Assembly: GCA_017469885.1 (NCBI GenBank)
Contig: JAFUFO010000038.1
Location: 124,001 to 188,000 of the forward strand
DNA: 64,000 nucleotides
Reading direction: 5' to 3'
From: Solobacterium sp.
GTDB lineage: Bacteria; Bacillota_I; Bacilli_A; Erysipelotrichales; Erysipelotrichaceae
Below are positions 17,678 through 26,322 of this stretch, piece after piece. The notes under the pieces are model-generated. The model searched no databases and had not been told where the DNA came from. It saw only the letters and a list, made by a program, of their open reading frames with translations. The first letter of the stretch is position 1; every line of letters begins with the position of its first letter. The position numbers and the translations under genes are program-made.

Positions 17678-18806
17678 GTTCTGAATCCTCCAGTCGGGAA
17701 ATGGTCTGCGCCAGAAGCAGGCTCAGATCATTGTTTCGGTTTACTTTGTCGCGCGCTTCCGCGGCGATCTTCATCTGTTCCGTGCAGATACGCACGTAAT
17801 CATTCCGGCGCTGCATCGCCGTGACAGCATCATGATACCATGACGGACCGGCGCCGTCATTTTTCAGCACATCATGGAAAAACTGCACAAGAAAGCGGAA
17901 ATAGAGATCCAGGGTATCCAGATTCTCATCCCGTGCATCCTTGTATCGGACCCCTTCTCCCTCATCATTTCCTGCTTTGGAGCGGTAGCGGTATTCATAA
18001 TCCGCAAACAGCAGATCACGGCTTGCGTCGATGTTCAGATACTGTCTCAGCATCCGCTTCGCGGTCTGATAACTGCGTCCGGCAGCCATCTTACCCGCTT
18101 CATTGGGACGCGGTGAGGCAATACTGACAAAGAAGATATCTTCTTCATCCAGTCCTTCTTCTTCGCAGAATGCGATCAGTGTTTCGCGGCTCAGTGCCTG
18201 AAACGGGACCGTGATACAGCGCGAGCGGATGGTCGGAAGAATCCGTTCGATGTTGTCTGCCGTAAGTACGGCATACACGTTGTCTGCCGGTTCCTCAAGG
18301 AACTTGAGGAGGCTGTTCATCGCGCTGAGACTCGAGTTCTCCGCGTGCGTGATGACATAGACCTTGGTTCCGCGCTCGGAAGACGCCGTCAGAGAAAACC
18401 GGCGCTGGATCATATCCACTTCTTCCTTTTTGATTGCCTCCCGGCGGGAACCGTCCAAAAATATAAAATCACTGTGCTCCCCATGATGCATCTGGGTGAT
18501 CACGGAAGCAGAAGCCTCCGGTTCCGTGCGTTCAATGACCAGATGATCACTGCCGGTGAGAATGCTTGCGGCAAAGGTCATCGCCGCATCATCTTTCAGA
18601 GAATCGCCCGGACCATAGAAAAGGTATGCATGAAACACATCATTCTGTTTCAGCGCGGCTTCCAGAAGCCGTCCCGGCGGCGTTTCCTTCAGCATCTTCG
18701 TAATCCGGTCCCTGCGTTCCGCAGCGGAACGGTCTTCCGCTTCACTCTGTTTCTGTGCTTCGAGCGCTTCCTTTTCCTTTGCGGTAAGCTTCGTCTTAGT
18801 TGCCAT
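17667..18806 (-). CDS. holB: DNA polymerase III delta-prime-type clamp-loader subunit
   Basis: About 379 residues. After a ~40-residue Lys/Glu-rich N-terminal extension comes the clamp-loader fold: HAYLFYGPGDSLKDDAA replaces the canonical Walker A, as expected for an inactive delta-prime. SRC is present in LPTIRSRCITVPF, with NSLLKFLEEPADN before it. The ATG at 18806 lies within the end of tmk (11-nt overlap). The gene context tmk-holB-ricT supports the call. Confidence 0.92.
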   Translation of the reverse strand: MATKTKLTAKEKEALEAQKQSEAEDRSAAERRDRITKMLKETPPGRLLEAALKQNDVFHAYLFYGPGDSLKDDAAMTFAASILTGSDHLVIERTEPEASASVITQMHHGEHSDFIFLDGSRREAIKKEEVDMIQRRFSLTASSERGTKVYVITHAENSSLSAMNSLLKFLEEPADNVYAVLTADNIERILPTIRSRCITVPFQALSRETLIAFCEEEGLDEEDIFFVSIASPRPNEAGKMAAGRSYQTAKRMLRQYLNIDASRDLLFADYEYRYRSKAGNDEGEGVRYKDARDENLDTLDLYFRFLVQFFHDVLKNDGAGPSWYHDAVTAMQRRNDYVRICTEQMKIAAEARDKVNRNNDLSLLLAQTISRLEDSEHVQ

Positions 18807-19428
18807 CCAGAATCTCCCTGACAGCGCGGAGCGATTCTGCCACCACGGTTTCCAGCGGCTGTGAGGCATCGATCACAATCATGCGGTCGGATTCGCGTTC
18901 CAGCACCTTCCGGTAACCTTCGCATACCGCCTGATGAAAGGCAACGCCCTCGCTGTCAAGCCGGTCAGCCGCACGGCGTCTTGCGTTAACGCGCTCCAGC
19001 CCGGCTTCGGCCGAAATATCCAGGTAAATGGTCTTTACCGGCATCTGTCCGTTGATCGCAAAGCGGTTGATCTCCATTACGGCATCGGCACCGATGCCGC
19101 GCGCATATCCCTGGTAGGCAATGGAACTGTCGACAAAGCGGTCGCAGATCACATGCGTTCCTGCCGCAAGCGCAGGCAGAACGATATCCTTCAGATGCTG
19201 GGCACGGCTTGCGGCATAAAGCAGCGCTTCACAGCGCGCATCCATATCGGTATTCTTCGGATCAAGAATAATATCGCGGATGGACTCCGCAATTGCGGAT
19301 CCGCCCGGTTCCCTTGTATACCGAACCGGATATCCGAGTTTTTTCAGTTCTTCACAGACCGCCTGGGAAATCGTTGTTTTTCCGCTTCCGTCCGGTCCTT
19401 CAAATGTAATGAATCTTCCCTGTTCCAT
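18796..19428 (-). CDS. tmk: Thymidylate kinase
   Basis: 210 residues; phosphorylates dTMP to dTDP. P-loop FEGPDGSGKTT at about 8-18, the DR[FY] motif in CDRFVDSSIAYQG and the LID region RRAADRLDSEG are present. The frame stays open 63 codons further upstream, but MEQGRFITFEGPDG at 19428 is the family start. No ribosome site precedes it; instead an extended -10 box ends 6 nt before the ATG, which suggests a leaderless transcript. Confidence 0.96.
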   Translation of the reverse strand: MEQGRFITFEGPDGSGKTTISQAVCEELKKLGYPVRYTREPGGSAIAESIRDIILDPKNTDMDARCEALLYAASRAQHLKDIVLPALAAGTHVICDRFVDSSIAYQGYARGIGADAVMEINRFAINGQMPVKTIYLDISAEAGLERVNARRRAADRLDSEGVAFHQAVCEGYRKVLERESDRMIVIDASQPLETVVAESLRAVREILDGN

Positions 19429-19434
19429 ACCGGA

Positions 19435-19440
19435 ATTATA
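19435..19440 (-). promoter_or_regulatory. Extended -10 promoter placed for a leaderless tmk mRNA
   Basis: TGCTATAAT on the minus strand. The seventh base after the hexamer is the A of the tmk ATG, so the predicted +1 coincides with the start codon. Upstream is a GC-rich inverted repeat GGCCCGG/CCGGGCC without a T run. Confidence 0.5.
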
Positions 19441-19487
19441 GCATGCAGGCCCGGTTCCCCGGGCCATGCGCATCGCTTCCTTTCTGT

Positions 19488-21215
19488 TTATGCGGCAAGT
19501 GCTTCCAGTGCCTGCCGCAATGCCGCAAGCCCTTCTTCTGCCGCCTCTGCGGTTTCTTCGCACACCCCGAAGTAGAACTTCACTTTCGGCTCTGTGCCCG
19601 ACGGCCTTGCGCAGCACCAGCCGCCGTCCAGTTCATAATAGACCACATCGGAAACCGGAAGTCCGGTGTCCTCTTTCTGATGTGTGATGCGGTCGGTGCG
19701 CAGTCCGGTTTTATAATCCCGTACCGCAAGAATCTTCCGGCCGCCGATTTCTGACAGGGTTCCGTTCCGCATCGCTTCCATCAGCTTCTGCCGTTTCAGG
19801 CGTCCGTCCTGACCGCTCAGCTTCACGGTCATCAGACCTTCCTTCCAGTATCCGTATTTCTGATACAGTTCCTCCAGCGCCTCGACAAGCGTAATGCCTC
19901 TTGCCCGGCAGGAGGCGGCCATCTCTGCCAGAATGACAACCGCCGACTGTGCATCCTTGTCGCGGACATAATCTCCGTACAGACAGCCGTAACTTTCTTC
20001 ATATCCAAAGACATATGACGGCGTTCCCTGTTCTTCAAAGATCCGCATCTGTTCACCGATATATTTGAATCCGGTAAGTGTTTCACCGAATGCACATCCG
20101 TGTGTCCCGGCAATCAGCCGGCCCATCGGACTGGAAACAACCGTCGTCATCAGGATGCCGTCCTTGGGCAATGTATGACGGGCAGCCCGCTCGTTCAGAA
20201 TGTACTCTGCCATGAGCACCCCGGTCATGTTTCCGGTGAACAGAACATATTCTCCGGTCTTTGGATCCTTTGCCTGTACACCAAGCCGGTCGGAATCCGG
20301 ATCGGTCGCAATCACAAGATCCGCATCATATTCCTTCGCCGTCCGCAGGGCATATTCCCATGCGGCAGGTTCCTCAGGATTGGGAGAGGGACAGGTCGGA
20401 AATCTTCCGTCCGGTTCCTCCTGTTCTTCCACCACCTTTACATGCCGGATACCGAGCCGCTCCAGGACCGTGCGTACCGGAATGTTTCCGCAGCCGTTCA
20501 GCGGTGTATATACGATGCGAAGCTGATCTGCCTGTTCTCTGAGTACATCCGGACAGATCGTCAGTTTCAGCAGTTCCTCATAATACCGTTCATCGATCTC
20601 TTCACCGAGTGTTTTGTAGAGATCGTTTTCGATCGCGTCTTCCCGCGCCATCGTCTTCGGCGCTGTCCAGGAAGTCACCGCAGCCGCATGGGCCATGATA
20701 TTGCGGTCATGGGGCGGCGTGATCTGTCCGCCGTCTTCCCAGTACACCTTATAGCCGTTGTATTCTGCCGGATTATGGCTTGCCGTAATGGCAACACCGG
20801 CAATGCATCCAAGTTCCCGCACCGCAAAGGAAAGCTCCGGCGTCGGGCGCAGGCTTTCAAACAGATACGTCCGTATGCCGTTGGCATTGAGACAGAGTGC
20901 GGTCTCTTCCGCAAATTCCGTGCTGTGTATGCGGCTGTCAAAGGAAATGACAACGCCGCGGTCGGCGCCGCCCTGTTCCTTTATATAATTTGCCAGTCCC
21001 TGAGTAGCTTTTCGCACGGTATAGATATTCAGACGGTTGGTGCCGGCCCCCATCAGGCCGCGCATTCCGCCGGTTCCGAACTCCAGATCCTTCCGGAAGC
21101 GGTCTTCGATCTCTTCCTCGTTCCCCGCAAGTGCACGCAGTTCTTTCTTTGTATGTTCATCAAAGTACGGCTCGTCCAGCCAGTACTGATAACGGGTCAT
21201 TACATCATTCATCAT
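19488..21215 (-). CDS. Phosphoglucomutase/phosphomannomutase family enzyme
   Basis: 575-residue alpha-D-phosphohexomutase of the long PgcA type. FGTGGMRGLMG near the N-terminus, the phosphoserine loop ITASHNPAEYNGYK at about 145-158, the metal-binding DPDSDRLG near 310 and the C-terminal phosphate-binding RPSGTEPKVK are intact. It interconverts glucose-6- and glucose-1-phosphate, supplying envelope polymers. Start (21215) overlaps the end of the upstream gene by 11 nt; further Met codons at positions 2 and 6 leave the exact start open. Confidence 0.94.
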   Translation of the reverse strand: MMNDVMTRYQYWLDEPYFDEHTKKELRALAGNEEEIEDRFRKDLEFGTGGMRGLMGAGTNRLNIYTVRKATQGLANYIKEQGGADRGVVISFDSRIHSTEFAEETALCLNANGIRTYLFESLRPTPELSFAVRELGCIAGVAITASHNPAEYNGYKVYWEDGGQITPPHDRNIMAHAAAVTSWTAPKTMAREDAIENDLYKTLGEEIDERYYEELLKLTICPDVLREQADQLRIVYTPLNGCGNIPVRTVLERLGIRHVKVVEEQEEPDGRFPTCPSPNPEEPAAWEYALRTAKEYDADLVIATDPDSDRLGVQAKDPKTGEYVLFTGNMTGVLMAEYILNERAARHTLPKDGILMTTVVSSPMGRLIAGTHGCAFGETLTGFKYIGEQMRIFEEQGTPSYVFGYEESYGCLYGDYVRDKDAQSAVVILAEMAASCRARGITLVEALEELYQKYGYWKEGLMTVKLSGQDGRLKRQKLMEAMRNGTLSEIGGRKILAVRDYKTGLRTDRITHQKEDTGLPVSDVVYYELDGGWCCARPSGTEPKVKFYFGVCEETAEAAEEGLAALRQALEALAA

Positions 21216-21864
21216 CGTCAGTTAATTCCTCATCCGGTTCCGGCTCTTCTTCCGGCATCAGTTCTTTGAATACCGGCAGCAGCTTCCGGCATACAATCCG
21301 GCAGAGCACTGCATGTCCGATCATCATCCAGAGATACAGCGCATAGCCGAACAGGCCGGGCAGAAACAGAAACAGCGCAGGCAGAAGCACGTTGCATGCG
21401 GCAATGACTGCCGTTACAGACGGATTCTGCAGAGCCAGGTTAAATGCATTGGAAAACATTGCGCCGACTGTGTTGTCAAACTGCGCAAACAGCGGCAGCA
21501 CCCATCCGAACAGCGTGGCCAGAATCAGTGTCAGGGCAGCGGTCAGCCCGATTGCAAGTGCGGAACTTCCGCCTCCCAGCATAAAGAACAGGGAGAACAC
21601 GCCGATGATTGCCGCCCACATCAGAAATGCATACGGCAGGCTTTTGAAAAAGTTGTTTTTCAGAAAGCGGAAATACGGCCGTGCCACACTGTCATCCGTT
21701 CCGCGCTCCAGTTTCAGCATCACATGATACATGCCGGCGGAGGTATCCGCTATGGTAATCAGCGGAATGGATGTAATCAGCCACAGGATATTCAGGATCA
21801 GTAAATTGGACATCGTTGTAAAAAACGACAGTCCAAATACCGGTTTTCGTTCTGTTTCACTCAT
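21205..21864 (-). CDS. YesL-like (DUF624) membrane protein
   Basis: About 219 residues with five to six membrane segments and an acidic tail. The N-terminal segment (LLILNILWLITSIPLIT, then AGMYHVMLKL) is the DUF624/YesL signature, a family often near sugar metabolism genes and of unknown function. I used the ATG at 21864, because the first ATG (21873) directly abuts a TATAAT box and could not be in the transcript. No ribosome site is visible. Coupled to the phosphosugar mutase. Confidence 0.85.
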   Translation of the reverse strand: MSETERKPVFGLSFFTTMSNLLILNILWLITSIPLITIADTSAGMYHVMLKLERGTDDSVARPYFRFLKNNFFKSLPYAFLMWAAIIGVFSLFFMLGGGSSALAIGLTAALTLILATLFGWVLPLFAQFDNTVGAMFSNAFNLALQNPSVTAVIAACNVLLPALFLFLPGLFGYALYLWMMIGHAVLCRIVCRKLLPVFKELMPEEEPEPDEELTDDDE

Positions 21865-21873
21865 ACAGCCCAT

Positions 21874-21879
21874 ATTATA
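21874..21879 (-). promoter_or_regulatory. -10 box giving a very short or no leader
   Basis: TATAAT on the minus strand, 9 nt before the ATG at 21864. It lies directly after the terminator of the preceding operon. Confidence 0.5.
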
Positions 21880-21890
21880 GTACGGAACCG

Positions 21891-21918
21891 CAAAAACAAA
21901 AGGAGACTTCCGTCTCCT
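21891..21918 (-). terminator. Terminator of the queT-peptidase operon
   Basis: AGGAGAC-ggaa-GTCTCCT followed on the minus strand by TTTGTTTTTG. Confidence 0.88.
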
Positions 21919-21928
21919 GATGATGTTA

Positions 21929-22708
21929 TCAGTCTGCGTAATCGCCGCCTTCTACACCGAAGAACTCTTCAAAGGTATAGAAGACATCTTTCTCATAGAT
22001 GGCCGTTGCGTAGTCTACACCGATATAGCGGAAGTGCCACGGTTCATACGCATAACCGGTGATTTCCTGCTTGTCCTTCGGATAACGCATGATAAATCCG
22101 TATTCATGCGCATGTTCGCGAAGCCAGTTTCCGCTTGCGGTTTCCTCAAAGGACGGGTTGAAGTTGATTCCGTTCAGCGAGCCGTCTCCTTCGACAAAGT
22201 CCGCCGCAAGTCCGGTCTGATGATCGGAATAGCCCGGACGCGAACTGATCGTGTCTGCGGTTTCCGAACCATAGCTTGCGCTGTATCCGTTGTACAGCGT
22301 GCGCTGATAATCTTCGCCGCGGTAAGCGGAAGAGATCTTCAGATATACCCCGTCTTCTGCGGCTGCACGGGACATTTCCGCAATTGCCTCCGCTGCCGGA
22401 GCCCGCATCGTACACGCGGCTGTCTGCGCGATGTCAGGCGTCACAAGATCTGCCGGCACATAGCCGTCCGGAAGCTTGTGTTTTTTATTGGCAACGATGA
22501 GCAGGCTGTCCGTATCCGTAAACAGCGCCGGATCGATCGTCGGTTCCGGTGTCGGCGTCGGTGCAGGTTCTTCCGGCACAGCCGTCACTTCCGGCTCGGC
22601 CGTCCGCTCGGGTGCTGCATTCCGCTTGCCGAAGAAGGTAAAATACGCGCTGACACCAAGCAGCGCCACAAGTACCACCAGAAGAGCAGAAAGCAGTTTT
22701 CTCAGCAT
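21929..22708 (-). CDS. D,D-carboxypeptidase family protein (VanY/M15B)
   Basis: 259 residues. An N-terminal membrane anchor (LLSALLVVLVALLGVSAYF) is followed by a Pro/Glu/Thr-rich spacer (about 30-60) and an extracytoplasmic M15B domain. The zinc ligands appear in SDHQTGLAADF and EPWHFRYIG, with the YRGEDYQ motif before them. It should trim the terminal D-Ala of peptidoglycan stem peptides. It begins 3 nt after queT and shares its transcript, with no evident functional tie. Confidence 0.92.
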   Translation of the reverse strand: MLRKLLSALLVVLVALLGVSAYFTFFGKRNAAPERTAEPEVTAVPEEPAPTPTPEPTIDPALFTDTDSLLIVANKKHKLPDGYVPADLVTPDIAQTAACTMRAPAAEAIAEMSRAAAEDGVYLKISSAYRGEDYQRTLYNGYSASYGSETADTISSRPGYSDHQTGLAADFVEGDGSLNGINFNPSFEETASGNWLREHAHEYGFIMRYPKDKQEITGYAYEPWHFRYIGVDYATAIYEKDVFYTFEEFFGVEGGDYAD

Positions 22709-22711
22709 ACG

Positions 22712-23212
22712 TTACTCCTTGAACAGTTTTTCTACAGGAAGATGACGGACAACCAGGTATCCGATAATAACGGAAATCAGTTCACCAACCGCAACCTGAA
22801 ATCCATAAATGACGGACATCTTTGCGATCTGGTCCGGATTCAGCATCCAGGCAAGTTCAATGCCGACAAATACGCCGTTGAACAGGACCGGCATCAGAAT
22901 CGCTGCGAGCGGAATTCCGGCTGTCAGTTTATCACGCAGCTTCCATGTGCATACTGCCGCAAGGAAGGTTGCGAGGGTTCCGACCACGATATCAATCGGA
23001 CCGGTAACCGACATGGCGGTTCCAATCAGGTTGGTGATGAAGCATCCCAGCGTAAGCGCCGGAATGGCAGGCTGCCAGATCAGCGGCAGCATCGTCAGCG
23101 CCTCTGCGATTCGGACCTGAATCGGACCGTAGGACATCGGTGCCAGGACAAGGGATACGGCAGCGTACAGCGCCGCAACCATTGCAATCATTGTGAAACG
23201 TTTTGTTGTCAT
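22712..23212 (-). CDS. queT: QueT family ECF S component (queuosine precursor uptake)
   Basis: 166 residues, about five to six membrane helices. The segment MSYGPIQVRIAEALTMLPL is the hallmark of QueT, the substrate-binding unit for a queuosine precursor such as preQ1 or preQ0, working with the shared ECF module. The ATG at 23212 has AAGGAG 6 nt upstream; the longer frame reads into the leader. A compact stem-loop just before the ribosome site fits control by preQ1. Confidence 0.93.
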   Translation of the reverse strand: MTTKRFTMIAMVAALYAAVSLVLAPMSYGPIQVRIAEALTMLPLIWQPAIPALTLGCFITNLIGTAMSVTGPIDIVVGTLATFLAAVCTWKLRDKLTAGIPLAAILMPVLFNGVFVGIELAWMLNPDQIAKMSVIYGFQVAVGELISVIIGYLVVRHLPVEKLFKE

Positions 23213-23218
23213 GAAATT

Positions 23219-23257
23219 CTCCTTATTTTGGGTATACGTCGGGTAGCCGCTACCGAC
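23219..23257 (-). promoter_or_regulatory. Candidate preQ1-type riboswitch before queT
   Basis: Minus strand: a CGTCGG/CCGACG stem with a ~10-nt loop, then an A-rich tail (ATACCCAAAATAAGG) that runs into the ribosome site. The size and layout recall class I preQ1 riboswitches, and the gene is right, but I could not confirm the conserved loop bases or the pseudoknot. Confidence 0.35.
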
Positions 23258-23280
23258 GGCGGTCCAAAACCGCAACACCT

Positions 23281-23309
23281 ATTCTATTAAAAAGGTCGGA
23301 TTCTCTCAA
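23281..23309 (-). promoter_or_regulatory. Promoter of queT
   Basis: TTGAGA (23304-23309), a 17-nt spacer and TAGAAT (23281-23286) on the minus strand. Confidence 0.65.
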
Positions 23310-23328
23310 CCGGAGATTTCACAACTTT

Positions 23329-23353
23329 ATAAAAAGACTGCCGGAACAGTCTT
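23329..23353 (-). terminator. Terminator after mtnN
   Basis: AAGACTG-ttccgg-CAGTCTT followed by TTTAT on the minus strand; it overlaps the mtnN stop codon by a base. Confidence 0.8.
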
Positions 23354-24057
23354 CAGAAATGTTCAATAATCGATGCGGTCACCGCAGAACAGTGGGCAGC
23401 TGCCTCCGCTTCTATCTCAGAATAAGCGCGTCCCGCGTCATCATTTGCCTTGTCGGAAATCGAACGCAGGATGACAAACGGAATATGGTTGAGCCATGCG
23501 GTCTGGGCAATTGCCGCCCCTTCCATCTCCGTGCAGAGCCCGCCGAAAGACGCTTTGATTGCGTCCTTCTTTTCCTGCGAGCTGATGAACTGATCGCCGC
23601 TGACAACCCGTCCTTCGAACACCTTCACATCAGGTGCTGCCGTACGGACGGCTTCCACCGCCATGGCACGGAATGCTTCGTCTGCCGGAAATGCCATGAC
23701 AGAGAGTCCCGGCACCTGTCCGGCCTCATAGCCAAACGGCGTTGCGTCCATATCATGCTGGAGGGCATCCGTGGAAACGACGATATCACCGATATCGATC
23801 GCATCATCGAGCGATCCGGCAATACCGGTATTCAGAATGTGGGTCACTTCGAAGCAATCCGCGAGAATCTGTGCACATGCGGCCGCATTCACTTTTCCGA
23901 TGCCGCTCTGTACAAGCACAATTTCCGTTGCGCCGAGCATTCCTTCATAAAAGGTCATTCCCGCCTTTACCACTTCACGTGTTACGGTCATGCGTTCATG
24001 GAGCACTTTCACTTCCGCTTCCATCGCGCCGATGATTCCGATCCGTTTATTCGCCAT
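23353..24057 (-). CDS. mtnN: 5'-methylthioadenosine/S-adenosylhomocysteine nucleosidase
   Basis: About 234 residues. Cleaves adenine from S-adenosylhomocysteine and methylthioadenosine. IGIIGAMEAEV opens the fold, followed by NTGIAGSLD, SGDQFISS, the CTEMEGAAIAQ substrate motif and the catalytic Asp in RSISDKAND. The ATG at 24057 is inside the end of luxS (11-nt overlap). With luxS it makes the consecutive two-step route from S-adenosylhomocysteine to homocysteine and DPD. Confidence 0.96.
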   Translation of the reverse strand: MANKRIGIIGAMEAEVKVLHERMTVTREVVKAGMTFYEGMLGATEIVLVQSGIGKVNAAACAQILADCFEVTHILNTGIAGSLDDAIDIGDIVVSTDALQHDMDATPFGYEAGQVPGLSVMAFPADEAFRAMAVEAVRTAAPDVKVFEGRVVSGDQFISSQEKKDAIKASFGGLCTEMEGAAIAQTAWLNHIPFVILRSISDKANDDAGRAYSEIEAEAAAHCSAVTASIIEHF

Positions 24058-24526
24058 AGTGCATATGCCTCTCATCAATGTGTTCCAGTGTTTCGTTCAG
24101 AAACCTTGCCGCAAGCAGTTTTGCCATTGGAAGGTTCATGTCGAGATAATTCCCGCAGTCCCTTGCGCAGGCGCCCGGAACCTCGCCTTCAAAGTCTGCC
24201 ATAAACCGATACAGTCGCTTCATGAGGTCGATAATATCTTCCGGTTCCTTTTCGCCTGCCAGAATCAGATAAAATCCGGTCCGGCAGCCCATCGGGCCCC
24301 AGTAGATCACTTCGTTCTTATATTCCGGATCATTCCGCAGAAAGGTAGCACCGAGATGTTCGAGCGTATGCACTTCCGCAGTATTCATGACCGGCTCTTT
24401 GTTCGGTGCCGTCATCCGTACATCAAACGTTGTCAGTACTGCATCCCTGACACGGTCCCTGCGGGATACATAAACGCCCGGTTCCAGAATCAGATGGTTT
24501 ACCGTAAAACTTGCGATCTTCTCCAT
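24047..24526 (-). CDS. luxS: S-ribosylhomocysteine lyase
   Basis: 159-residue metalloenzyme producing homocysteine and DPD, the autoinducer-2 precursor. HTLEH (metal ligands), the GPMGCRTGFYL segment and the metal-binding Cys in GACARDCGNY are present, and length fits. The ATG shares one base with the nudix stop (TGATG). Confidence 0.97.
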   Translation of the reverse strand: MEKIASFTVNHLILEPGVYVSRRDRVRDAVLTTFDVRMTAPNKEPVMNTAEVHTLEHLGATFLRNDPEYKNEVIYWGPMGCRTGFYLILAGEKEPEDIIDLMKRLYRFMADFEGEVPGACARDCGNYLDMNLPMAKLLAARFLNETLEHIDERHMHYGE

Positions 24527-25074
24527 CAGGCAATCGTCCCCCGTTCTTTAAACTCCCTGATCAGGAATGTCATCGCAACCGTCTTGGCATCCGTAACTTC
24601 TCCCCGGACGATCCGCTCAGTGATTTCATCCAGCGAAAGTTTTGTCAGATTGATGTTTTCATCCTCATCCAGATGCTGGCCGCGGAATTCTCCCTGTTTT
24701 GCGTAATACAGTTCAATCACTTCCGTATCATAGGCAGGCGTCGGGACGAGCGACCCCAGATGAACAAAGCCGGTTCCCGCATAGCCGGTCTCTTCCACGA
24801 TTTCACGCTTTGCGGTTTCCAGCGGATCTTCGCCCGGTTCTTTCTTACCGGCCGGATATTCCAGCATGACCTGTCCCTGTCCATAGCGGTACTGCGTGAC
24901 GAAAAAGAATTTTCCTTCTTCATCCTCAAGCGCAATGCCGACTCCGCCCGGGTGTACAACCACCTCGCGCGGTGCGGTTGACCCGTCCGGAAGTTTTGCC
25001 TCATCAAGACGCACCTTGATGATATGACCGTCATATACAGTCGTTTCGCTGATTGTCGTTTCCTTCAGTTCCAT
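24526..25074 (-). CDS. NUDIX hydrolase, ADP-ribose pyrophosphatase type
   Basis: About 182 residues. The Nudix box runs from GKKEPGEDPLETAKREIV to EETGY, and the VVVHPGGVGI plus EYPAGK context is that of NudF-like ADP-sugar pyrophosphatases. The ATG at 25074 has GAGGA 8 nt upstream; a longer frame begins with TTG. It overlaps luxS by one base and is close to the sortase gene end, so the four genes form one transcript. Confidence 0.92.
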   Translation of the reverse strand: MELKETTISETTVYDGHIIKVRLDEAKLPDGSTAPREVVVHPGGVGIALEDEEGKFFFVTQYRYGQGQVMLEYPAGKKEPGEDPLETAKREIVEETGYAGTGFVHLGSLVPTPAYDTEVIELYYAKQGEFRGQHLDEDENINLTKLSLDEITERIVRGEVTDAKTVAMTFLIREFKERGTIA

Positions 25075-25078
25075 CTGT

Positions 25079-25900
25079 TCATTCCTCTTCATCAAACCTT
25101 ATCCGCTTCAGTTCCCGGCACAGTACGATCTGCCGGGAATCGTTGTTTCCTTCAATACATGTCTGCAGGGTGATGAAATGATCGGTTTCATCAAAATCCA
25201 CCCCGGTATCGTAATACTCATATGTTCTGATATTTGCCTTATACTGCGTCATATACTCTTTCGTATACGAAAGCAGATTGTATTCAAAGCCTTCCCGCGT
25301 GTACTGATACCCGTCTATGGTTTCCAGCGGGCATTCAAATACCGAGACAACCTCACAGTAGCGGATGTCCTGTCCGGTCACCAGCGAAACATAGCGGTTC
25401 GGTTCCCAGTTCTCCTCGTTCATCAGTTCCGCAAGCGGCGTAAATACAAGCGTCCGGTCCGGATTGCGGAATTCATAAATGTAATGACCATAGATAATCG
25501 TATTCTGATCATCCCGGGTCAGATCATTTTCCGGCTCCAGTGTAATGGATCCGTAGGAAAGATATTCTCCGGTTTTCCAGTCCTTGTAAAGATACTCGTT
25601 CACATCCGCGCTCTGAAGAACCGGCGCATGAATCAGTCCGCTCTGAAAGCAGAGCAGCGCAGATACATCCGGATTGATTTCCCGGTCTTCCTGCAGTTCC
25701 CTGCGAAGATCCTGCAGGGCTGCCTCATCATATTCATAGATTTCCAGCGGTTCCGGTGTCGGCTCCGCAGAAGGCTCTGTGTTTCCATCCGGAAGCGGCT
25801 CTGCAGGTTTCTCAGCCGGCTTCAGCAACAGAAAAAGAAGCACGGCATCCAGCACCGCGAGCACACACAGCAATATGGCATATCTCAGAGTTCGTTTCAT
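25079..25900 (-). CDS. Class B sortase
   Basis: 273 residues. One N-terminal membrane segment (about 7-27), a Pro/Glu-rich linker, then a sortase domain. The catalytic His is in NTIIYGHYIY, the Cys in LQTCIEGN and the Arg in RQIVLCREL. It anchors substrate proteins to the cell wall; no sorting-signal substrate is seen in the window. A TATAAT lies 11 nt before the ATG and no ribosome site is visible, so the leader may be ~5 nt. Confidence 0.92.
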   Translation of the reverse strand: MKRTLRYAILLCVLAVLDAVLLFLLLKPAEKPAEPLPDGNTEPSAEPTPEPLEIYEYDEAALQDLRRELQEDREINPDVSALLCFQSGLIHAPVLQSADVNEYLYKDWKTGEYLSYGSITLEPENDLTRDDQNTIIYGHYIYEFRNPDRTLVFTPLAELMNEENWEPNRYVSLVTGQDIRYCEVVSVFECPLETIDGYQYTREGFEYNLLSYTKEYMTQYKANIRTYEYYDTGVDFDETDHFITLQTCIEGNNDSRQIVLCRELKRIRFDEEE

Positions 25901-25911
25901 AAAGTGTTTTA

Positions 25912-25917
25912 ATTATA
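25912..25917 (-). promoter_or_regulatory. -10 box of the sortase-nudix-luxS-mtnN operon
   Basis: TATAAT on the minus strand; the expected start is ~5 nt from the sortase ATG. The -35 region is weak. Confidence 0.45.
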
Positions 25918-25945
25918 ATTCAGGCTTACCCCGGTCTGCCATACA

Positions 25946-26215
25946 TCAGATCCAGCTGTAGTCTCCGCCGGTCACCGCAAGGGAAAGCAGCGTATCGTAC
26001 TTTTCCACATTTTCCGCGCCTTCAATCACTTCCAGCAGGACGGCTTCTTCCTTTACTTCCGGCAGTTCTTCATCCGGCCCAAGTTCCATATCCGGCTGTT
26101 CCCCGCAGTACGGGCAGACCATGCGGGGCATGACCTTCACATCCAGGAACCGTGTACCGCATGCGGCACATTCATAAAATCCGCAGCGGTCCGTTCCCTC
26201 CGGCACATAATACAT
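25946..26215 (-). CDS. Small zinc-ribbon protein, unknown function
   Basis: 89 residues. Two cysteine pairs, CAAC at about 16-19 and CPYC at about 34-37, form a rubredoxin-like zinc ribbon. The remaining half is acidic. A GGAGGGG site precedes the ATG. No wider family recognised. Confidence 0.75.
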   Translation of the reverse strand: MYYVPEGTDRCGFYECAACGTRFLDVKVMPRMVCPYCGEQPDMELGPDEELPEVKEEAVLLEVIEGAENVEKYDTLLSLAVTGGDYSWI

Positions 26216-26271
26216 GACAACCCCTCCGTTTCTTATATCGCAAGTATGATTCTAGCGCGCTTTCCGGCGCA

Positions 26272-26314
26272 GGAAAAAAGAAAATGCGGAACCTCACGAA
26301 GGAAGGTTCCGCAG
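26272..26314 (-). terminator. Terminator of the flavoprotein pair
   Basis: TGCGGAACCT and AGGTTCCGCA form a 10-bp stem, followed on the minus strand by TTTTCTTTTTTCC. Confidence 0.9.
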
Positions 26315-26322
26315 ATGATGGT

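Noticed and set aside
17667-18806. Active clamp-loader ATPase reading of holB
   Set aside because: The Walker A position reads GPGDSLKDD, so ATP hydrolysis is unlikely, in line with delta-prime rather than DnaX.
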